Shown one piece after another: positions 1-12,284 of a stretch of 51,540 nucleotides of DNA. A model generated the notes under the pieces. It was given only the letters and a program-made list of their open reading frames with translations, was not told the DNA's origin and ran no database searches. A program made the position numbers and the translations under genes. Position 1 is the stretch's first letter, and every line of letters starts with the position of its first letter. This stretch comes from Actinomycetota bacterium (GTDB lineage: Bacteria; Actinomycetota; Acidimicrobiia; Acidimicrobiales; CADCSY01). The stretch covers positions 3,659 to 55,198 of the forward strand of contig JADDRA010000079.1 in NCBI GenBank assembly GCA_016781105.1, in the 5' to 3' direction.

Positions 1-136
1 GGCCGGGCCCCGCCTCAGCCGGGTCTCGCCACCCGCCGGCCCTCCCGCCGGCCCTCCCCCGCCGGCAGCGGCGGCGCCGTAGGCCCCAGCCGATCCGCCC
101 GGCCAGCCCCGCCTCCACCGGCTGTCCCGGCCCCAG

Positions 137-1270
137 GTGCGCTCGGTGGCGCCGTCGCCCTCGCTCGCCCTTGCGGCGACGCCAGGGGCCGTCGCCGTCG
201 TCCCCACCGACGCCGGCGCCCTGCCGCTGGGCAAGGGGATGTGGCTCTACCTGCCCGAGGAGGTCGAGGGGGGCGACGTCGAGGCCCTGGTGGCCCGGGC
301 CCGCCAGGTGGGCCTCACCCACGTCTACGTGCGCACCGGATCGTCCAAGGGTGGGTTCTACGCCCAGGGCTACCTGGACGAGCTCCTGCCCAAGGCCCAC
401 GCCGCCGGGCTGCGGGTCTACGGGTGGGACTTCCCCTACCTCGACGACGTCGAGGCCGACGTGTCCAGGGCGCTGGCCGCCATCGCCCACACCACACCCG
501 GCGGAGAGCGCCTCGACGGCTTCGCCGCCGACATCGAGACGGCCTCGGAGGGGACCAACCTCAGCGCCGAGCGGGCCGGCGCCTACGGGCAACTCCTGCG
601 GGCGCGCGTCGGCCCGGCCTATTCCCTCGTGGTCGTGGTCCCCCGGCCCTCGGCCAAGATGCAGACCCGCTACCCCTACCAGGCCGTCATCCCTCCGTTC
701 GACGCGGTGGCGCCGATGACCTACTGGCTGAACCGCCAGCCGGACTCCGACGTGGTCAACGACGTCACCTTCCTGGCCTCCTTCGGCAAGCCGGTGCTGC
801 CCATCGGCCAGGCCTACGACGGTTCGCCCGAGGGTGGGCGGCCCGGCCCACCGCCCCCCGAGGAGATCCGGCGCTTCCTCGGCGCGGCCCAGCAGGTGGG
901 CGCGGCCGGGGTGTCGTTCTGGTCGTGGCAGCACGCCACCCAGGCCATCTGGGACACGATCCAAGCGGCGCCCGAGTTCCGCTGGGAGGCGGGGTCCCCG
1001 GGCGAGCTGCGGCCCGAGCAGGTGCGGGCGCTGCAGTTCCAGCTCAGCCGGCTCGGCTTCCCCGTCGCCGCCAGCGGGACCTGGGACGAGGCGACCGCGG
1101 CGGCCCTGGCCGACTACCAGCAACGGGCGCTCCTGCCCAGGACCGCGGTCCTCGACGCCGCCACCCTCGCCGTGCTCATGGAGCCCTTCAACCCCCCGCT
1201 GGCCGACCTCCCCGGCCAGGGGCACGACCGCGGCCGGCTCGACCTCGGCCTGCTCCGCCTCGGCGGGTAG
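137..1270 (+). CDS. TIM-barrel glycoside-hydrolase-like protein with C-terminal peptidoglycan-binding domain
   Basis: A 377-aa protein starting at GTG 137, the first start after an in-frame stop at 80-82; GTG 146 is also possible. Residues about 30-290 resemble bacterial (beta/alpha)8 hydrolase-like proteins: a WLYLPEE opening, a VGLTHVYVRTG strand, the acidic strand GFAADIET and a late strand VSFWSWQHA. Residues about 295-350 (LRPEQVRALQFQLSRLG, then TWDEATAAALADYQQ) match the PG_binding_1 three-helix cell-wall module. The likely role is a cell-wall-associated or secreted carbohydrate-active protein. I see no convincing signal peptide, so export is uncertain and the true start could be elsewhere. 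Catalytic residues cannot be assigned from sequence alone. The 136 nt upstream show nothing recognisable. Confidence 0.7.
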   Translation: MRSVAPSPSLALAATPGAVAVVPTDAGALPLGKGMWLYLPEEVEGGDVEALVARARQVGLTHVYVRTGSSKGGFYAQGYLDELLPKAHAAGLRVYGWDFPYLDDVEADVSRALAAIAHTTPGGERLDGFAADIETASEGTNLSAERAGAYGQLLRARVGPAYSLVVVVPRPSAKMQTRYPYQAVIPPFDAVAPMTYWLNRQPDSDVVNDVTFLASFGKPVLPIGQAYDGSPEGGRPGPPPPEEIRRFLGAAQQVGAAGVSFWSWQHATQAIWDTIQAAPEFRWEAGSPGELRPEQVRALQFQLSRLGFPVAASGTWDEATAAALADYQQRALLPRTAVLDAATLAVLMEPFNPPLADLPGQGHDRGRLDLGLLRLGG

Positions 1271-1335
1271 GCGGAACGGCCCCCGCCGGACGGCCACCGG
1301 CCGCGTGGCCAGCGGCGTGCCTGCCCCGTCGCTGT

Positions 1336-1386
1336 GGCTTTGTGGGCACTTGTGGACCTCTACGGTTCGGAACTGCCCACAAAGCC
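1336..1386. terminator. 13-bp perfect inverted repeat, probable bidirectional terminator
   Basis: GGCTTTGTGGGCA at 1336-1348 is exactly complementary to TGCCCACAAAGCC at 1374-1386, with a 25-nt loop. It lies where the plus-strand hydrolase gene converges on the minus-strand gene ending at 1360, and its right arm lies inside that gene's last codons. There is no clear U-tract, so termination is inferred from position and stem strength. Confidence 0.5.
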
Positions 1387-2247
1387 CGGGTGTGGCGGGC
1401 GTGGCTGCTGGGGCTGGTTCCACTCGCTCCAGCCCGCACCGGTGCGCCCGTCGGCTACGCGGTAGCGGCACAGCGAGCGGGCCAGGCGGCTCGTGCGTGC
1501 CCCGGGGCCCACGACCAGGACCGGCGCGTGGTGGAGCGCCTCGACCGCGACCTCGGTGGTGGTCCCGGGGAGGACGAGGCGGCCGGGACGAGGCAGGCCC
1601 TCGGGGCCGAGGGCCGGTGCCGAGCCAGAGCGGTGGTCGTGCCAGGGCAAGCCGTCGTCCAGGCGCCCGCGGGTGTCGCACCACGTGTGCTCCCACCACC
1701 GCCGGTCCCCCCAGGCGTGGCTGCGCCCACCCCACCCGTCGACGCCGAGGACCTCGGGGCCCACGAGCACCTCGCCGTGGACCTGGCAGGGCAGGTGGTA
1801 CCCGTCGGGGTGGGGGTGGTGGTGGGCGCCGCCGGTCGTCTCCCACTCCAGGTCCAAGCCGAGTGCGGTGCGGTCGCCCCGCCCGCTGCGGTAGGCCTCG
1901 GTGGGGTCGTCCAGGGCGACGCCGAAGGCCTCCAGCCCCACGCTCCAGTGCTCCAGGGGCGTCTCGCAGGTGAGCGAGGTCCACAACCCCTCGGCCCGCA
2001 GGTCCAGCGAGGGGGAGCCAGGGGCCGGCAGCCTGAGCTCGTGGTCGACGACCGTGACCAGGGGCCGGCCCCGGCCCACCAGGGCCGCCCAGAACCAGGC
2101 GACCTGCCGGCCGGGTCGCAGGGTCAGGCGGACGTAGCCGGCGAGCTCGGCCTCGGCCGTGTGGAACTCGAGGTCCCACGATTCCTCCCACTCCGGCTGG
2201 CCCGGATCGAGACGGTGCCGACCCTCGTCGCCGGGCACCAGCTCCAT
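1360..2247 (-). CDS. Hypothetical protein, possibly CrtC/AttH-like lipocalin fold
   Basis: A 295-aa protein with no signal peptide or membrane segment. It is rich in Trp, His and Gly in beta-strand-like spacing, for example WDLEFHTAEAELAGYVRLT, AWFWAALVG, GGRSHAWGDRRWWEHTW and CQVHGEVLV. The central G-x-x-x-H-x-W-G-x-R-x-W pattern recalls the hydroxyneurosporene synthase (CrtC)/AttH-like and related actinobacterial lipid- or steroid-linked proteins. I assign the fold tentatively and give no reaction. The ATG at 2247 is preceded by TACCCT with 7 nt between, which supports this start and a leaderless mRNA. It is divergent from the SCP2-domain gene across 53 bp. Confidence 0.6.
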   Translation of the reverse strand: MELVPGDEGRHRLDPGQPEWEESWDLEFHTAEAELAGYVRLTLRPGRQVAWFWAALVGRGRPLVTVVDHELRLPAPGSPSLDLRAEGLWTSLTCETPLEHWSVGLEAFGVALDDPTEAYRSGRGDRTALGLDLEWETTGGAHHHPHPDGYHLPCQVHGEVLVGPEVLGVDGWGGRSHAWGDRRWWEHTWCDTRGRLDDGLPWHDHRSGSAPALGPEGLPRPGRLVLPGTTTEVAVEALHHAPVLVVGPGARTSRLARSLCRYRVADGRTGAGWSEWNQPQQPRPPHPGFVGSSEP

Positions 2248-2254
2248 CGTGGGC

Positions 2255-2260
2255 AGGGTA
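2255..2260 (-). promoter_or_regulatory. -10 hexamer TACCCT of a leaderless promoter
   Basis: On the minus strand TACCCT ends 7 nt before the ATG at 2247, so transcription would begin at or next to the start codon. It fits TANNNT. No clear -35 was found. Confidence 0.5.
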
Positions 2261-2300
2261 GTGAGGGGCCCGAGCCGGGCCGTCCTGCCAGGATGGCGCC

Positions 2301-2690
2301 GTGGCCCGCTTCCTCAGCCCCGACTGGATTGCCGAGGCGTCGGCGACGGCCGCAGCGAGCGACGAGCTGGCGGCGCCGACCGCGGGCGTGACGCTGGTGG
2401 TCCAGCAGGTCGTGACCGGTGGGCCGGACGGCGAGGTGCGCTACGTGGTGACGATCGACGACGGGCACGTCGCCCTGCGCGCCGGCGAGGACGGTGAGGC
2501 CGACGTCACCTTCACGCTCGACTGGGACACCGCGGTGGCGATGGCCACCGGTGGGATCGGCGGCCAGGAGGCGTTCACCAGCGGGCGCCTGCGGATGCGG
2601 GGCGACGTCGGCGTCCTGTTGCGCCACGGGCCCACGCTGGCCGGCCTGAGCACGGTCTTCGCCGGGCTGCGGGAGCGGACGACCTACTGA
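2301..2690 (+). CDS. SCP2 sterol-binding domain protein
   Basis: A 129-aa protein starting at GTG 2301. Its pattern is that of small actinobacterial SCP2 sterol-transfer proteins: FLSPDWIAEA at the N-terminus, V-x-Y-V-V-T-I-D-D-G strands in the middle, then ADVTFTLDWDTAVAMATGG and QEAFTSGRLRMRGDVG at the C-terminus. The family binds hydrophobic ligands such as sterols or acyl chains; the ligand here is unknown. The protein is cytosolic, with no signal peptide. The start is preceded by CAGGAT 6 nt upstream, a possible leaderless -10. The divergent neighbour at 1360-2247 may also be lipid-related, which weakly suggests a shared pathway. Confidence 0.8.
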   Translation: MARFLSPDWIAEASATAAASDELAAPTAGVTLVVQQVVTGGPDGEVRYVVTIDDGHVALRAGEDGEADVTFTLDWDTAVAMATGGIGGQEAFTSGRLRMRGDVGVLLRHGPTLAGLSTVFAGLRERTTY

Positions 2691-2710
2691 CGGCGTGCGA
2701 CGGCCGACCG

Positions 2711-3079
2711 CTAGGCCCCGAGGAAGGCCAGCAACAGGGCGCTCCCGACGAAGGGCAGGATGAAGAACAGCACGAACGTCGCCGCTCCTATCCATCCCAG
2801 CACGATGCCGGCCGTCGCCATGCCGGCACCACCTTCGCCCCGCTCGGCGATCTGGCTCTTGGCCACGTAGCCGAAGACCAGGGCGAGGATCGAACCGATC
2901 CAGAAGATCCACACGATCCCCAGCACCATGGAGGCAACGGCCATGCCGTTGGTGGGGCGAGGTTGGCCGTAGGCCCCGTACTGCCCCGCCTGCGGGGGCG
3001 GCGCCCACTGTTGGGGTGGCGGCTGGCCCCATCGGGGGGACGGGTTCGGGCCGGGCTCGTGCGGATCCGTGTGGGGCAT
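2711..3079 (-). CDS. DUF4190-type small membrane protein
   Basis: A 122-aa protein. The N-terminal 45 residues are Pro/Gln/Gly-rich and look disordered and cytoplasmic. Two membrane segments follow: NGMAVASMVLGIVWIFWIG to VFGYVA (about 44-72), then GMATAGIVLGWIGAATFVLF (about 85-104) continuing hydrophobic to about 120. The ..A..SLVLGI...G...A...G..A..QI and second GIVLGWIG pattern is typical of DUF4190, an actinobacterial membrane domain of unknown function. The ATG has a good GGAGGA ribosome-binding site. It is convergent with the SCP2 gene. No substrate or partner can be inferred. Confidence 0.75.
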   Translation of the reverse strand: MPHTDPHEPGPNPSPRWGQPPPQQWAPPPQAGQYGAYGQPRPTNGMAVASMVLGIVWIFWIGSILALVFGYVAKSQIAERGEGGAGMATAGIVLGWIGAATFVLFFILPFVGSALLLAFLGA

Positions 3080-3243
3080 CGGGCTGTCCTCCGGCTGGTG
3101 ACGCTACTTCCCTCACCGATCCGGGCGTGACGCCTTCCCGCGAGGCGGTGCCGCACATTGCCCCTCAAGCCCGCGGCAACCGCTCCCGATAGTGGCCGTG
3201 GAAGCCGGCGCCGAGCCAGCCGGCCTGACCGACGAGGGGCAGG

Positions 3244-3741
3244 ATGATGCCACCAGGCACCACAGGGACGAGCCGGGATCAGCCGAGACGGTGGTCGCGG
3301 CGCGTTCGTGGCCAGCGAGGAGCGGTGCTCGTCGAGTTCGCCCTCGTGGTCGTCCTGCTGTTCTTCGTCCTCTACGGCATCGTCGCCTACGGCATGGCCA
3401 TCGCCCTGCGCCAGAGCATGGGCCAAGCCACGGGCGAGGCGGTTCGCGCCGCGGTGGTGTCAGCTGCCGCCACGCCCGCCGAGCGGGAGGCCGAGGCCGA
3501 GGCGTTCGCCGAGGCGTCCACCAACGGCTTGGGCAAGCCCGGCTACGGCGACGCCGATGCGACCGTCGCCACCTGCGCCAGCTTCGCGCCGGCCGCGACG
3601 CCGCCTCCCGGCGGTCAGTGCATCGAGGTCGTCTTCACCTACGACTACCGCGGTGACGGCGCCATCGTGCCCGGCGGACCCTTCGGGGTGGTCCTCCCCG
3701 ATACCCTCACGGCCAGCGCCGTGGGCCGGATCGTGCCATGA
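3244..3741 (+). CDS. TadE-like pilus-assembly pseudopilin
   Basis: A 165-aa protein with a short basic N-terminus, then the TadE signature RGAVLVEFALVVVLLFFVLY (about residues 25-44). The Glu at the fifth position after the processing-like site and the single hydrophobic helix are typical of type-IV-pilin-like TadE minor pseudopilins. The rest is an extracytoplasmic domain with a conserved-looking Cys pair. ATG 3244 follows a purine-rich GAGGGGCAGG. Its stop overlaps the next gene's start by 4 nt (ATGA), so the two are translationally coupled. No other tad genes (tadA/B/C, flp) are in the window. Confidence 0.8.
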   Translation: MMPPGTTGTSRDQPRRWSRRVRGQRGAVLVEFALVVVLLFFVLYGIVAYGMAIALRQSMGQATGEAVRAAVVSAAATPAEREAEAEAFAEASTNGLGKPGYGDADATVATCASFAPAATPPPGGQCIEVVFTYDYRGDGAIVPGGPFGVVLPDTLTASAVGRIVP

Positions 3742-5384
3742 GCACCGGTTCCCTGCTCCGACGCAACGCCGACGGTGAGCGAGGCGCCGTACTGGTCTTC
3801 GCCGCGGTCGGCCTGGTCGTGGCCATCTTCGCCGCCGCCATGGCCATCGACGTCGGCTCGGTCATCTGGCGCAAGCGCGACCTGCAGGTGGTCGCCGACC
3901 TGGCCGCAACCGACACCGCCCAGCAGCTGGCCACCCTGACCGGTGGCGCCACCCAGGCCGCCGCCGACCAACTGGCCCGGGAGAGCGCCACCCGCAACGA
4001 CTTCGCCTTCGCCGCCACCGGCAACAGCCTGGTGGTCGAGCTCGGTACCTTCGGTCCGACCGGGAGCTTCGTGCTCTCGGCGCCGGCCGACGCCACCGCG
4101 GTGCAGGTCACGGCCCGGCGCCTGGTCGACCACACCTTCTTCCCCGGCGGCACCGGCACCACCGTCACCACCCGGGCCGTCGCCTCCTTCACCAACGAGC
4201 CCCGCGCCGCGTTCTCCATCGGCTCCAAGCTGGCGTCACTCGACACCCGGACCAGCAACGTGCTCGGGCCGGTGCTCAGCGAGTTGCTCGGCGTGAACCC
4301 GGCGCTGACCGCAGGCGTGGCGACCTACGAGGGGTTGGCCTCGAGCGCCGTCGCGCTGGGTGACCTGGCCGCCGAGCTGGGCTTCGCCACCGTCGATGAG
4401 CTCCTCGCCGCCAACGTCCGCGTCCCCCAGCTGGCGGACGCCGCCGCCCAGATCTTCGATCGGGACGGCACCGTCGACGCCAGCGTGGTCAACGCCCTCC
4501 TCGCCATCGCCGTCGACGGCGACAGCAGCGTGGACAGCCGGGTCGTCGCCTTTGGCAGCATCGTCGAGGTCGAGCAGGGCCAGGGCGACGCCGCTGCAGC
4601 CATGGGCGTCAACGTCCTCGACCTGCTCACCAGCGCCGGCCAGCGGGCCACGGTCGCCAGCGGGACGAGCTTCCTGACCGTCCCCCTGAACGTGGCCATC
4701 CCCGGGCTGGCCTCGTCGTCGCTGCGCCTCGACCTCATCGAACCCGCCGTCATCTCGGCCTTTGGCCCCGTTGGCACACAGGCCGAGACCGCCCAGATCG
4801 AGACCACCCTCACGACCCGCATCGAGGTGACGACGCCCAGCATCTGCGTGCTCCTGGTCTGCATTCCCCGCCTGCTAACGGTCGACCTCCCGATCGTGGT
4901 CACCGGCGCCGACGCGGTCGGCACCATCTCCGACATCCGCTGCCTGGTCCCCGAACCCGAGAGCGAGGTCGACATCACCGTCGTCACCGGAGGAGCGTCG
5001 GCGACGGCGAACGCCACGGCCAGCATCGTCGACATCGGCGTCGACGCGGCCAGCGCCGGGCCCATCGAAATCGGTCCCGATGTCACCAACCCACCGCTCA
5101 CCTTCCCCGGTCCCGCCGATCCCAGCCCCATGGTGTTCCCCTCGGCGATCCAGTCGACGCCCGGGGCACAGACGCTGGCCACCAGCTTGATCACCGATGC
5201 GCAGCTGAGCCTGGCGGGCCTCGACGCCGGACAGCTCCTGAGCCTGGTGCGGCCGGTCACCGACCAGATCGACGCCGTCATCCTCAACCCGTTGTTCGAT
5301 GCCCTCGGGCTCTCGGTCGGCGGTGCCGACCTTCGCACCCGGGGAGTGGAGTGCGACGGGGGGTCGTCCCGGCTGGTGCAGTAG
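3738..5384 (+). CDS. TadG-like Flp-pilus/secretion protein
   Basis: A 548-aa protein overlapping tadE by 4 nt. The N-terminus holds a TadE/G-like helix, ERGAVLVFAAVGLVVAIF, followed by AMAIDVGSVIWRKRDLQ and VVADLAATDTAQQL (residues about 14-60), the usual Putative-Flp/TadG_N pattern. The long remainder is Ala/Thr/Val-rich, predicted extracytoplasmic, with a few Cys (SICVLLVCIP, RCLVPEP, GVECDGG). TadG proteins sit in the envelope with the Flp pilus; how this one works without neighbouring tad ATPase genes is unknown. It converges on the Uma2 gene with only 3 nt between. Confidence 0.75.
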   Translation: MSTGSLLRRNADGERGAVLVFAAVGLVVAIFAAAMAIDVGSVIWRKRDLQVVADLAATDTAQQLATLTGGATQAAADQLARESATRNDFAFAATGNSLVVELGTFGPTGSFVLSAPADATAVQVTARRLVDHTFFPGGTGTTVTTRAVASFTNEPRAAFSIGSKLASLDTRTSNVLGPVLSELLGVNPALTAGVATYEGLASSAVALGDLAAELGFATVDELLAANVRVPQLADAAAQIFDRDGTVDASVVNALLAIAVDGDSSVDSRVVAFGSIVEVEQGQGDAAAAMGVNVLDLLTSAGQRATVASGTSFLTVPLNVAIPGLASSSLRLDLIEPAVISAFGPVGTQAETAQIETTLTTRIEVTTPSICVLLVCIPRLLTVDLPIVVTGADAVGTISDIRCLVPEPESEVDITVVTGGASATANATASIVDIGVDAASAGPIEIGPDVTNPPLTFPGPADPSPMVFPSAIQSTPGAQTLATSLITDAQLSLAGLDAGQLLSLVRPVTDQIDAVILNPLFDALGLSVGGADLRTRGVECDGGSSRLVQ

Positions 5385-5387
5385 GCC

Positions 5388-5948
5388 CTAGCGGGCGAAC
5401 AGCTCCCGGACGCTCAGGTTGAAGCCGGGGAGCTGGGGCGAGCCCAGCTCGTGCTCGGTCACCAGGGTCAGGTGGACGTCGAACACCGGGGCCTCGGGCG
5501 ACGAACGACGGTGGACCAGGACCACCTCGGCCTCGGTGTCGACCAGCCACAGCTCTGGCAGCCCGGCCCGTTCGTAGGTGTCCTTCTTGACCTCGGTGTC
5601 GTGGCGCCAGGTCGACGGCGAGCTGACTTCGACGGCGAGGTCGGGCGGACCTTCCAGGCTGCGTGCACCCTCACCTGGACGACGCGCCTCGGTCACCCAC
5701 CACAGGCCCGGGGCGAACACGTTGCGCTCGTCGAGCACCACGTCGACCGCGATGCCGGCCTCGCCTCGCCCCGGCCCCTCCTCGGTCCACTCGGCGAGGC
5801 AGCGAGCCAGGAACATGACGATGCGCTGGTGACGGAAGCTGGCTTCGGTCACGATGATCTCCCCGTCGATGAGCTGGGTGAAGCGGTACTCGTCGAGGGG
5901 AAGCTCGAGGAACTCGTCGGCCGTGAGCCCTTGATCGGCCAGCGCCAT
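5388..5948 (-). CDS. Uma2-family (DUF820) PD-(D/E)XK nuclease-like protein
   Basis: A 186-aa protein starting at ATG 5948; an in-frame ATG at 5966 would add six residues but overlaps the promoter. Family features: LTADEFLELPLDEYRFTQLI at the N-terminus, DGEIIV, HQRIVMFLARCL, the core PDLAVEVSSPSTW (Asp and Glu of the PD-(D/E)xK-like site), DTEVKKDTYERAGLPELWLVD and EVVLVHRR. Uma2 proteins are restriction-endonuclease-fold proteins abundant in cyanobacteria and actinobacteria and often of unknown role. No partner methylase or toxin is adjacent. TAGCCT 7 nt upstream supports a leaderless mRNA. Confidence 0.85.
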   Translation of the reverse strand: MALADQGLTADEFLELPLDEYRFTQLIDGEIIVTEASFRHQRIVMFLARCLAEWTEEGPGRGEAGIAVDVVLDERNVFAPGLWWVTEARRPGEGARSLEGPPDLAVEVSSPSTWRHDTEVKKDTYERAGLPELWLVDTEAEVVLVHRRSSPEAPVFDVHLTLVTEHELGSPQLPGFNLSVRELFAR

Positions 5949-5955
5949 CAAGACC

Positions 5956-5961
5956 AGGCTA
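5956..5961 (-). promoter_or_regulatory. -10 hexamer TAGCCT, leaderless promoter of the Uma2 gene
   Basis: TAGCCT on the minus strand is separated by 7 nt from ATG 5948, which decides between the two candidate starts of the downstream gene. Confidence 0.5.
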
Positions 5962-5984
5962 CCCACGCCCTGGGACAGGGTCGC

Positions 5985-6989
5985 TCAGCCGAGCAGGCCC
6001 AGGGCCTCCACCGCTTCGGCCTCGTCGACCAGCTCCGACACCGAGGCGTCGATCCGTTCCCGCGAGAACCGACCGATCTCCAACCCGGCGACGATCGACC
6101 ACTCGCCGTCGGCACACGTCACCGGGAACGACGACACCAGGCCCTCGGGCACCCCGTAGGAGCCGTCGGAGACCACCGCCATCGACGTCCAGTCGTCGTC
6201 GGGGGTGCCCGCCACCCAGTCGCGCACGTGGTCGATGGCCGCCGCCGCGGCCGAGCCGGCACTCGACGCGCCGCGGGCGGCGATGATGGCGGCCCCCCGC
6301 CCCTGGACCCCGGGGACGAAGTCGCCCTCGAGCCAGGCCTGATCGTCGTGCAGCGCGTCCAGGGCCGGCCTCGAACCCACCCGGGCGTGGGACACGTCGG
6401 GGTACTGCGTGGACGAGTGGTTGCCCCAGATCGTCATGCGGCTGACCTCGCCGACCGACACCCCCACCCTGGCTGCCAGGCTCGCCTTGGCCCGGTTGTG
6501 GTCGAGGCGGGTCATGGCGCTGAAGTGGCGGGGGTCCAGGCCGGGGGCGTTGCGCTGGGCGATGAGGCAGTTGCTGTTGGCCGGGTTGCCGACCACGAGC
6601 ACCCGCACGTCGGGCGAGGCCCGCTCGGCCAGGGCCCGGCCCTGGACGCCGAAGATGGCGCCGTTGGCCTCCAGCAGATCGGCCCGCTCCATCCCCGCGG
6701 TGCGAGGCCGGGACCCGACCAACAGGGCGAGCTCGACCGAATCGAAGGCGGCACCGGAATCGTCGCTGCAGGTCAGCCCCTCGAGCAGGGGGAAGGCGCA
6801 GTCGGCCAGCTCCATGGCCACGCCCTCCAGCGCAGGCAGGGCCGGGGCGATCTCCAGGAGCTGGAGGACGACGGGCTGGTCGGGACCGAGCAGATCGCCG
6901 GCGGCGATGCGAAAGACCAGGCTGTAGCCGATCTGGCCCGCTGCCCCGGTGACGGCGACCCGGACGGGAGCGACGGCGGGCGGCGGCAT
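5985..6989 (-). CDS. mdh: Malate dehydrogenase
   Basis: NAD-dependent oxidation of malate to oxaloacetate in the TCA cycle; cytosolic. Starting at ATG 6989 gives 334 aa, the usual size for the group. An upstream in-frame ATG at 7073 would translate through a strong inverted repeat and is rejected. Visible motifs: the Rossmann nucleotide loop [12 protein letters not shown] near the N-terminus, [19 protein letters not shown] (mobile loop with substrate-binding Arg), [30 protein letters not shown] and the catalytic-His segment [12 protein letters not shown]. It lies downstream of lon on the same strand but is separated from it by the inverted repeat at 7029-7070, so it probably has its own promoter. 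Icd and SucCD encoded nearby share its pathway. Confidence 0.95.
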   Translation of the reverse strand: MPPPAVAPVRVAVTGAAGQIGYSLVFRIAAGDLLGPDQPVVLQLLEIAPALPALEGVAMELADCAFPLLEGLTCSDDSGAAFDSVELALLVGSRPRTAGMERADLLEANGAIFGVQGRALAERASPDVRVLVVGNPANSNCLIAQRNAPGLDPRHFSAMTRLDHNRAKASLAARVGVSVGEVSRMTIWGNHSSTQYPDVSHARVGSRPALDALHDDQAWLEGDFVPGVQGRGAAIIAARGASSAGSAAAAAIDHVRDWVAGTPDDDWTSMAVVSDGSYGVPEGLVSSFPVTCADGEWSIVAGLEIGRFSRERIDASVSELVDEAEAVEALGLLG

Positions 6990-7028
6990 CGCGCCAGTCA
7001 AGCGCACTTCCCGGCCCCGACACCGTTC

Positions 7029-7070
7029 TGGCCCCACGAGAGGCCGGAAGTCGACGGTCTCGTGGGGCCA
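7029..7070. terminator. 12-bp perfect inverted repeat between lon and mdh
   Basis: TGGCCCCACGAG (7029-7040) pairs perfectly with CTCGTGGGGCCA (7059-7070) around an 18-nt loop. It lies just after the lon stop and before the mdh start on the minus strand, so it is a likely lon terminator. No U-tract follows. Confidence 0.5.
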
Positions 7071-7107
7071 CAAGCGGAGGAGAGGCCGCGGCTCAGGCGG
7101 CGGCGGC

Positions 7108-9558
<2,451 letters not shown>

Positions 9559-9637
9559 ACCGGTTGTAACGATGATTACGGGCTGGCTATTTCCACCCCA
9601 GCCTGCCGACAGCCAGTTCTCGACGCGGCGGCACCCG

Positions 9638-11068
9638 CTAGCGCTGGATGGCCTTGGTCTCCAGGTACTCCTCCAGCCCGGCCACCCCCAGCTCCCGACC
9701 GTTGCCCGACTGCTTGTAGCCCCCGAAGGGGGCCCGGGGGTTGAACATGGCCCCGTTGATCTCCACCTGCCCGGTGCGCAGGCGCCGGGCCACGGCGAGG
9801 GCACGCTCGGGGTCGGCCGACCACACCCCCCCGGCCAGGCCGTAGTCCGAGTCGTTGGCCAGGGCGACCGCCTCCTCCTCGGAGTCGTAGGCCAGGATGG
9901 CCAGCACCGGCCCGAAGACCTCCTGGCGGGCCAGGGCGCTGTCGGGCCGCACCTCGGAGAAGATCGTCGGGCGCACGAAGTACCCCCGATCCAGTCCCTC
10001 GGGCGGCTCGGGCCCCCCCACGACGAGCCGGGCGCCCTCCTCGAGCGCCTGGAGGATCGCGGCGCGCACCCGCTCTCGCTGCTCGAAGGATGCCAGCGGC
10101 CCGATCGTGGTTCCCGCCGCGAAGGGGTCACCGGGGACGTAGGTGGCCGCGGCCTCGGCCGCCCGGTCCTCGACCTCGGACAGCGCGGCCCGGGGCACCA
10201 GCAGGCGGGTGAGCGCCGAGCAGGTCTGGCCGGCGTTGAGGAAGCACTTGGCCACCCCGTCGGGCACGGCCTGGTCGAGGGGGGCGTCGTCGAGGACGAC
10301 GTTGGCCGACTTGCCCCCCAGCTCCAGCGCCACCCGCTTCACGGTCCGGGCCGCCACCTCGCCCACCCGCCGGCCGGCGCCGGTCGAGCCGGTGAAGGAC
10401 ACCATGTCGACCTCGGCGTGGGACACCAGGGCCTCACCCACCGGTCCCGCCCCGGTGACCAGGTTGAGCACGCCGGCGGGGAGCCCGACCTCCTCGGCCA
10501 GCTCGGCCAGGACGAAGGCCGACAGCGGCGCCACCTCAGAGGGCTTGAGCACCACGGTGCACCCGGCGGCCAGGGCCGGCGCGACCTTGGCCACCGCCTG
10601 GTGCAGCGGGTAGTTCCAGGGGGTGACGGCGGCCACCACCCCGACCGGCTCGCGCACGACGAGCGACGGAGGCTCCTCCACCTCGAAGGGGAAGTCGGCA
10701 ACCAGCTCGGCGGCGTGGGCCAGGGTGAGCGTGGGCAGCCCGACGTGGATCAGCACGCTCAGGTTCTCGGGCGTGCCCACCTCCCGGGCCACGAGGGTGG
10801 CGATCTCGTCGGCGCGCGCCGCCATCGCCGCGCCCAGCGCCGACAGCAGGCCGGCCCGCTCCGGCACCGGCGTCTGCGACCAGGCGGGCAGGGCATGGCG
10901 CGCCGCGGCCACCGCCCGATCGACGTCGGCCGGGCTCGCCTCGGGGACACTGCCCATGACCTCCTCGGTGGCCGCTTCGATCACGTCGCGCGAGCCCGAG
11001 CCGTCGGGCACCACCCACCGTCCGCCGAGGTAGAGCCGGTCTCGCCGGTGGAACGGGCCTCCCGTCAC
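9638..11068 (-). CDS. NAD(P)-dependent aldehyde dehydrogenase
   Basis: A 476-aa ALDH-superfamily enzyme oxidising an aldehyde to a carboxylic acid. Visible catalytic set: Asn152 in TPWNYPLHQ, the cofactor-binding [20 protein letters not shown], general-base Glu249 in [10 protein letters not shown] and nucleophile Cys283 in NAGQTCSA, with C-terminal [10 protein letters not shown] and [13 protein letters not shown]. Length is normal for the family. The specific aldehyde cannot be told from sequence. GTG 11068 lies only 7 nt after the icd stop, so it is probably co-transcribed with icd. Confidence 0.9.
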   Translation of the reverse strand: MTGGPFHRRDRLYLGGRWVVPDGSGSRDVIEAATEEVMGSVPEASPADVDRAVAAARHALPAWSQTPVPERAGLLSALGAAMAARADEIATLVAREVGTPENLSVLIHVGLPTLTLAHAAELVADFPFEVEEPPSLVVREPVGVVAAVTPWNYPLHQAVAKVAPALAAGCTVVLKPSEVAPLSAFVLAELAEEVGLPAGVLNLVTGAGPVGEALVSHAEVDMVSFTGSTGAGRRVGEVAARTVKRVALELGGKSANVVLDDAPLDQAVPDGVAKCFLNAGQTCSALTRLLVPRAALSEVEDRAAEAAATYVPGDPFAAGTTIGPLASFEQRERVRAAILQALEEGARLVVGGPEPPEGLDRGYFVRPTIFSEVRPDSALARQEVFGPVLAILAYDSEEEAVALANDSDYGLAGGVWSADPERALAVARRLRTGQVEINGAMFNPRAPFGGYKQSGNGRELGVAGLEEYLETKAIQR

Positions 11069-11075
11069 CGGCTCA

Positions 11076-12272
<1,197 letters not shown>

Positions 12273-12278
12273 CGGGAG

Positions 12279-12284
12279 AGGTTA
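12279..12284 (-). promoter_or_regulatory. -10 hexamer TAACCT for icd, containing the metF stop codon
   Basis: On the minus strand TAACCT ends 6 nt before the icd ATG. Its first three bases are the TAA stop of metF, so one site serves both genes. Confidence 0.45.

Noticed and set aside
6990-7073. Longer malate dehydrogenase N-terminus from ATG 7073
   Set aside because: The 28 extra residues include translation through the perfect inverted repeat at 7029-7070, and the family N-terminus begins after ATG 6989.
9559-9637. Palindrome GTAANNNNNNTTAC upstream of lon as a regulator site
   Set aside because: Only 4-bp arms; too weak to assign a regulator.
9559-10131. 191-residue N-terminal extension of Lon
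   Set aside because: It is antisense to the aldehyde dehydrogenase gene, Arg/Pro-rich, and the LON domain starts directly at ATG 9558.
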